A DNA stretch of 64,000 bases from Prado023 sp963747335 (GTDB taxonomy: Bacteria > Actinomycetota > Actinomycetes > S36-B12 > CAIYMF01). Shown here piece after piece: positions 58,202 through 64,000 of the stretch (positions within the stretch are counted from its first letter, which is position 1; each line of letters opens with the position of its first letter). The stretch covers positions 1 through 64,000 of the forward strand of contig CAVVEV010000012.1 in assembly GCA_963747335.1 (NCBI GenBank), written 5' to 3'. A program made the translations under genes and the position numbers. The notes under the pieces are model-generated. The model was not told the origin of the DNA and ran no database searches. It worked only from the letters and a program-made list of their open reading frames with translations.

Positions 58202-61200
58202 CTAGTTGGGGATCGGGCCGAGGACCTCACTGGTGCCGACGTTGCCCACTGCGTCGGTCTGGGTCGCGCTGGCGTACCAGTTCCCCTGAACGCCCATGTT
58301 GGTCCAGTTCGTCTGCCACGCACCACTGGCGTCGACCGCGAGTCCGGTGAAGGTCCGTGTGGCTGCGCCTGCGTCGCACGGAGACCCACTGTTGAGGCAC
58401 AAGTGGACCGTCACGGGCCCAGAGCCGACCTCGGCCGTCCCGGTCACCTGGATGAAGTACAGGCCGAAGAAGCTGAACGAGCCGATGTCGTCGACCACCA
58501 CCTCCGGAGGGGTGGTGTCGATGACCAGGTCCTTGGCGCCGGCCAACGACGGGGCCGATCCCGGGGTGGGCAGCGCCAGGGTGGCAGCGTTGCCCGCGGC
58601 GTCTCGGATCGTTCCGCCGTCCAGGGCCAGTGCATCCGTCGCCGCGTAGTCCAGGTCCGCCGTGTTGTCGCCATCCTGGACGGTGTACTCGAAGGTCAGC
58701 GTCGTCCCGCCCGTCCCGGCGGTGTAGTCCACCGCCGTCGTCGCGGACGGTCCGGTGGCCAACGTCAGCCGTGGCGTGCCGGTCACCGTCACCGGCTCAC
58801 CGAACGTCACCGTCACCGGGACGACCTGGCCGGCCCCGTAGCTGCCGTTGGCCAGGGGCGAGGACACCCCCGTCACCGTCGGCGCGGTCGTGTCGTAGGA
58901 GTACGTCTGCCCGGTGGTGGTCCCTGCGCCCATCGCGTTGCCCACAGCGTCGACCACAGATCCGGCGCTGGTCAGGTTCAGACCGATCGACCCGGCGTTG
59001 GTCCCGTTCACCCCGCCCATGCCGACGGTCACCGTCCACGTCGCGCTGGGCACCGGCCCGCCGGCCACGACGCTGCTGATCGTCGGGGTGCCGGTGAGGC
59101 CGCTGGCGGGCAGGATGAAGTTGCCCGGCGCGAGGCCCGAGACCGGCTCGGAGAAGGTCACCGTCCAGGCCAACGGCCCGGAGTTCACGAGCTGCGAGGC
59201 GCCCGCCCGCACGATCGAGCTCACCGTCGGTGGCGCCTTGTCGATGATGAGGGTCTGAGGCGGTGCGGTGCCGATGTTGCCTGCCGCGTCCTGCTGGGTC
59301 GCCGAGAGCGTTCGGGTTCCGTTGGTCGACAGCGGCGTGCCCAGCGTCAGGGTCCACAAGCCCGACGAGCAGGTGGCGGTGGCCGGAGTGGTCGGATTGC
59401 CGTTGATCCGCGGCGAGACCGTGGCGGCGTCCCCCACTGCCGTCCCGCACGTCCCGCCGATCTTGTCGACATCCGCGCCCGTCGTGAACGGGAACGTCCT
59501 CGCCGAGCCGTTCACGCTCGTCACCGTGACGACCGATGGGGCCGCGTCGATGACCAGCGCCTTGCCCGCGCTCAGGGACCCGGCCGCTCCAGGCGTGGGC
59601 AGGGTCAGCGTGGCGTCGTTGAGGGCGGCGTCGGCGATCCTGCCGCCGTTCAGCGTCAGCGCGCCTGTGGATGCGTAGTCCAGGTCGAGCGAGTTGTTGC
59701 CGGCGACCACCGTGTAGCTGAAGGTCAGTGTGGTGGTTCCGGAGCCCGAGGTGAGGTTCGCGGCCGTGGTCGCGGGCGATCCGGTGGCCAGTGCCAGTTG
59801 CGGCGCGCCGGTCACGGTCACCGCCTCGCTGAAACTCACCGCCACGGGGACGACCTGGCCCGCGACGTAGGTGCCGTTGGCAAGGCCGGAGGTGACGCCG
59901 GTGATGGTCGGGGCGGTGGTGTCGATGACCAGCGCCTTGTTCGCGCCGAGGGACCCGGCCGCGCCTGGGTTGGGCAGCGTCAGGGTGGCTGTGTTGCCGG
60001 CGGCATCGGTGATCGCGCCGCTGTTGAGGATCAGCGCCGCAGCTGTTGTGTAGTCCAGGTCGGTGGACGCGTGCCCCGGCGCGACCGTGTAGTCGAAGGT
60101 CAGCGTGGTGGTGCCCGACCCGGAGGTGTAGCCCACGGCCGTTGCGGGCGAACCGGTGGCAAGGGTCAACTGGGGAGTCCCGGCGCCGCCCACGGTCACT
60201 GCCTCGCTGAACGTCACCGTCACCGGGATGAGTTGGCCGGCCTTGTACCGCCCGTTCGACAGCGGCGAGGAGACTCCGCCAGAGATCGTGGGCTTCGTCG
60301 TGTCATAGGTGTAGCTCTGACCGTTGAGCGAGTTGGTGCGCAGGGTGTTGCCCGCCGGGTCGACCACCGATCCGCGACGCGCCAGGTTCAGCCGGATCGA
60401 ACCGGTGTTGGATCCGGACACCCCCGCGACGCTGACCGACACGGTCCACGTCGCACTGGGGGACCCGCCCACGGCCGACACACCACTGATCGAGGGAGTG
60501 CCGGTGAGCCCACTGGTGGTCAGGCTGAAGTTCGAGGTCGCGACCCCCGTGACCGGCTCGGAGAACGTCGCTGTCCAGGTCAACGGTCCGGAGTTCACGG
60601 AGGACGAGGCCCCCGCACGCGCGAGCGAGAGCAACGTCGGTCGGGTCTTGTCCACAATGACGGTCTGGGCGGGGCTGTGCCGATGTTGCCCGCCAGGTCC
60701 GCCTGCGTGGCGGAGACGATCCACGTGCCATCCACCGTCCACGACACGGGCAGTGTCCACGCCGCCCCGGTGCAGTTCACGGTGCCCGCAGGCGTCCCTC
60801 CGACCAGGACCGTGACAGGGGCGAGGTCCGCAGTGGCGTTCCCACAGGCGCCGCCGACGGACGTGACGTTGACCCTGGTGCGGTACGGGAAGGTCTGGAG
60901 GGTCCCGTTCACGCGGGTCACCGTGACGAGCGGTGCGGTGGTGTCGATCACGAGCGCCTTGTTCGCACCCAATGACCCCGTAGCCCCGGGGGCGGCCAGG
61001 GTGAGGACGGCGGCATTGCTGGCGGCGTCCTTGATCGTGCCGCCGTTGAGGGACAAGGCGGCCGTGGACGCGTAGTCCAGGTCGGTCGAGGCGTTGCCTG
61101 GTGCGACGGTGTAGGTGAACGTCAGGGTGTTGGTCCCGGAGCCCCCCGTGTAGTTGACGGCGGTGTTCGTGGGATTGCCGGTGGCCAGGGTCAGCTGGGG

Positions 61201-62439
61201 GGAGCCGGTGACGACCACCGACTCGGTGAACGTCACCGTGACCGGGACGGCCTGGCCGGCCTTGTAGCTGCCGTTGGCCAGCGAGGAGGAGACACCCGCA
61301 CCGGCCACCTGGGGTTGGACGGTGTCGTAGCCGTAGGCCGGCCCCGGGAACGCTGCGGTGAGCAAGGTGTTGTCGGCGGGGTCGACGATGAGCGTGCCGT
61401 TGGCCAGGTTGAGCCCGATCGACCCGGCGGTGGCCGTGGCACCGTTCAGTGCCGCGGTCACGGTCCACGTGGCGCTCGGCGTGCCGGAGGCGGTGGTCAC
61501 CCCGCTGATCGTCGGCGCACCCCCGCCTGTGAGCCCGCTGGTCGCCAGGGTGAAGTTGCCGGCGGCCACGCCGGACACAGGCTCCGAGAACGTCACGGTC
61601 CACGACAGCGGGCCGGTGTTCCCCGTCGGCGAGGCACCGACCCGTACGATCGAGGCCACCGTCGGGCGGATCGTGTCGATGGTGACGGTCCGTGGCGTTG
61701 CGGTGCCGGTATTGCCCGCCGCGTCTGACTGCGTGGCCGACAGGACGATGCTGCCCTGTGCGGTCACCGGCGCGGTCAGGGTCAGCGTCCACAAGCCCCC
61801 CGAGCAGGGCGCGGTGGCGGGAGTCGTGGGCGCCCCATCGATCAGCGGGGAAACTGTGGCCACATCCCCCGGGACCATCCCGCACGCACCACCGATCGTG
61901 GCGACCGCCGCGTTGGAGTTGAACGGGAACGTGCGGGTAGCGCCGTTCACGTGCGTCACGGTCACCACCGGCGCGGTCACGTCCGTGACGACCACCACCG
62001 AGTTGCTCGGGACGCTCGTCGCCGTCCAGGAGCGGTACACGGCGGTCACGGTGTAGTGGAAGGTGCCGGTCGGCACCGGGGTGTCGATGCATGAGCTCGG
62101 CACCAGCACCGTCGGCGAGGTCCCGCACGCGTCGACCTGGGCGCCGCCCGGCTCACTGACCCGGGTGACGCGATACCCGTCGGGCACCACCCCACCCGAG
62201 GGCGCGGCCCAGCTCACCCCGACCGACTGGGTGCCCCCCGTGTGGGTCGCGACCGGCGCGCCCGGGGCGTTCAGGGTCGCGGTGGTCGCCGAGCCCGTGC
62301 CATTGCCGGAGCTGGTCCAGTAGGCCCAGGCAGTCGACGTGACGCCGAGCAGTGCGGCAACCAGGAGCGCCACCGCGACAACGAGCCGACCCAGGCGGCG
62401 GGCGCCGGCCTGGGTGTCGTCGTGGGTGCGGGGGGTCAC
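58202..62439 (-). CDS. Large surface protein of Ig-like repeats with SipW-type signal (frameshifted)
   Basis: About 1410 residues after one correction near 60670. It starts at GTG 62439 in a four-base overlap (GTGA) with the upstream gene; ATG 62457 is an alternative. The N-terminus has LVVAVALLVAALLGVTSTAWAYWTSSGNGTGSA, resembling signals cleaved by SipW-type peptidases. One FnIII-like domain is followed by repeats: TVTHVNGATRTFPFNS-type modules, VTFSEPVSGVAAGNFTL-type modules and long SSLANGSYKAGQAVPVTVTF modules, each several times. These resemble bacterial Ig-like/cadherin-like surface adhesin domains. It ends GTSEVLGPIPN. It is probably cell-surface or matrix protein co-expressed with the gene upstream. 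Confidence 0.8.
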
Positions 62440-64000
62440 CGCGTCACCACCCTGCATCGGATGAGGGTGTCGCGGTAGTAGCGCACCGGCTTCCCCCGCC
62501 AGGACCGCGGCGGGGTGGGCAGGTAGCAGGTCGTTCGGGGCCGTGAGCCCTTGCTCCCGACGACGCGGTTCTTCTTCCCCTTGCCGAGGACGACGGCGCT
62601 CTTGCTCCCCTTCACCGTGATCCGGTTCTTGCCGCCGTTGCCGATCGTGACGCGGTTCTTGGTGCCCTTCCCGATCGTGACGCGGTTCGCCGTGCCGTTG
62701 CCCACGGTCACGCGGTTCTTGCCACCCTTCACGATCACGCGGTTCTTCGCCCCGTTGCCGACGGTCACCACGTTCCTGGAGCCCTTGCTGCCCTTCACCG
62801 TGACCCGGTTCGTCGCCCCGTCGCCGACGGTCGACCACGTTCTTGGAGCCCTTGCCCACCCAGACCCGGTTGGCTGCCCCGTCGCCGATCGTCACGATGT
62901 TCCCGCTGGTCCGCCGGACCTTCTTGCCCTTCTTGGTCCCCTTCACGGTGACGCGGTTGCCGTTGCCGTCGCCCACCACCACGACGTTGCGGCCGCTGAG
63001 GACAGTGATGGTGTTCCGGCCGTTGCCGGCGATGACCACATCGGCGCCGGAGCCGCTGGCGACCACGTTGTTGCCGTCACCGACGACCACGCAGTCGTTG
63101 CCCCTGCCGGAGGTGACCTTGTAGTCGGCGCCTACCGCGTAGATGAAGTCGTTGCCGCTGGTGCCGGTGATGACCGGGGATCCTGGGGTGGCGATGATCG
63201 ACGTGGTGTACGTCGCCGTGCACTGGGCGGGCGGCGCGATGATCGACAGGGTGGTGGCCGGCGACGTCGAGCCCGCGAAGGTATCGGTGCCGGCGTAGAC
63301 CGCGCGCATCCTGCCGGAGCCCGGTGGCAGGGATGTCAGGCGCAGGCTGGCCGTGCCGTCGGGCCCGAGGGACCCGGTACCCAGCAGGATCTCGCGGCCG
63401 TCCGAGGTGGTCAGGTAGAAGGTGACGATCCCGGTGGGCGCACCGGAGCTGAGGCTGGCCGTGCCGGCCGTGCCGGTGCCCGTCGCGGGGAGGACTCGCG
63501 CCGTCACGGTGACGGGGGTGCCCTTCGCTGCCGGGTTCGGCGTGGTCGCCAGGCCCGTGGCGGTGCCGACCTTCTGGGTGACCCTCAGGTCCGGGTTCGG
63601 GTTCGGATTCGCGGTCGGGTCTGGGGTCGGGTCTGGGGTCGGGTCTGGGGGGGTCGGGGTGTCGGTGTACCAGCCGGTGCCCATGTACGTGAACGTGAAC
63701 GTGACGTTCTTGCACGCATCCTGGTTGACGTCCGGCAGGTTGATGAGCGAGATGGGCCGCGGCGTCGGCACCGTCAGCGAGTCGCGCGCAGGCACGACGA
63801 TCGCCCCGGCGAATGCGGGGGCGCCGAGGTCGAGGTTGGCGGTCGGGCAGGACGCGGGGGCATCGACGTTCGAGATGCCCAGGGCGGTCACGGTGATCGG
63901 CGCCGTCAGCGGGTTGTGGACCGTGAACCAGAGGTAGCGCGTCACACCGGGGTAGAGCAGGGCCGGCCCAGTGGCCGAGGTGGCCGAGCTGCTGATCGTG
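62436..64000 (-). CDS. Repeat-rich surface protein with Lys/Asn beta-solenoid tail (partial, frameshifted)
   Basis: The N-terminus lies beyond the window end. Visible parts are a beta-sandwich domain, a linker of PDPTPDPTPDPTANPNPNP, an Ig-like domain (TPVTVTARVLPATG to GSTSPATTLSII), then SGNDFIYAVGADYK and GRGNDCVVVGDGNN, which recall RTX repeats. From about 63000 the repeat becomes NRVTVxxGxKNRVTIGNGG, ~8-10 residues per turn, with Lys/Asn/Arg where RTX repeats have Asp. The frame shifts near 62830 and ends at 62436 with a short basic, Cys-containing tail. The solenoid is basic, so it may bind an acidic polymer. Stop overlaps the next gene's start. Confidence 0.7.

Noticed and set aside
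57608..61075. A 1155-codon plus-strand frame
   Set aside because: It crosses the intergenic repeats and then runs antisense to the Ig-like repeat gene; no recognisable domains.
62436..63130. Calcium-binding RTX toxin
   Set aside because: The tail lacks the Asp residues of the GGxGxDxUx nonapeptide and no toxin or type I export genes are visible. Only the first two turns are RTX-like.

Overview
The window is very GC-rich DNA with GTG starts, purine-rich ribosome binding sites and actinobacterial-type families (MoeZ with a fused rhodanese domain, DUF4012, BY-kinase with fused Wzz-like domain, AbiEi/DUF559-like proteins). It most likely comes from a high-GC Actinomycetota chromosome; genus is not determinable from what is visible. 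No tRNA, rRNA, CRISPR array or integrase was seen. Many otherwise well-conserved genes are broken by single-base frameshifts, often in G/C runs, which suggests residual long-read assembly error more than true decay. I describe those genes as whole genes and say where the frame changes.

Layout. (1) 1-7.6 kb: a decayed stretch with a pseudogene copy of an alpha/beta hydrolase, a frameshifted moeZ, a small-protein/DUF6036 pair that looks like a toxin-antitoxin module, the intact hydrolase, and further partial copies of the small protein and of the hydrolase N-terminus. (2) 7.7-11 kb: HEPN-type proteins and a membrane-anchored coiled-coil protein, candidate defence genes. (3) 11.2-28.2 kb: a Wzx/Wzy-type surface polysaccharide locus: DUF4012 protein, Wzz/BY-kinase, UDP-xylose synthase, priming phosphotransferase, a lower-GC block of glycosyltransferases, a methyltransferase, flippase, polymerase/ligase, and GDP-mannose 4,6-dehydratase. 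(4) 28.3-43.2 kb: two giant secreted multidomain proteins read on the minus strand, a CotA-like multicopper oxidase with 11 fibronectin type III (FnIII) domains and a polysaccharide deacetylase-like protein with 5 FnIII and 5 PA14 domains; between them lie a lipoprotein gene and a gmd fragment. (5) 43.5-49.3 kb: a PelF-like glycosyltransferase, a PelG-like membrane protein, a spherulin-4/GH135-like protein and two GH114 proteins. (6) 49.7-51.6 kb: GDP-fucose synthase and a WecG/TagA glycosyltransferase. (7) 51.6-64 kb: gene remnants, dispersed inverted repeats, a secreted glycosidase-like FnIII protein, an AbiEi/DUF559-like protein, and two large repeat-rich surface proteins, the last running off the end.

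The most interesting system is in regions 4-5. PelF-like synthase, PelG-like transporter, an Agd3-like deacetylase, an Sph3-like GH135 protein and two Ega3-like GH114 proteins match, class for class, the enzymes that make and remodel fungal galactosaminogalactan and bacterial Pel. I infer a cationic, partly de-N-acetylated galactosamine-type exopolysaccharide in an actinobacterium, next to a Wzx/Wzy polymer that may contain fucose and xylose. A perfect CRP-type site lies upstream of the GH114 genes.
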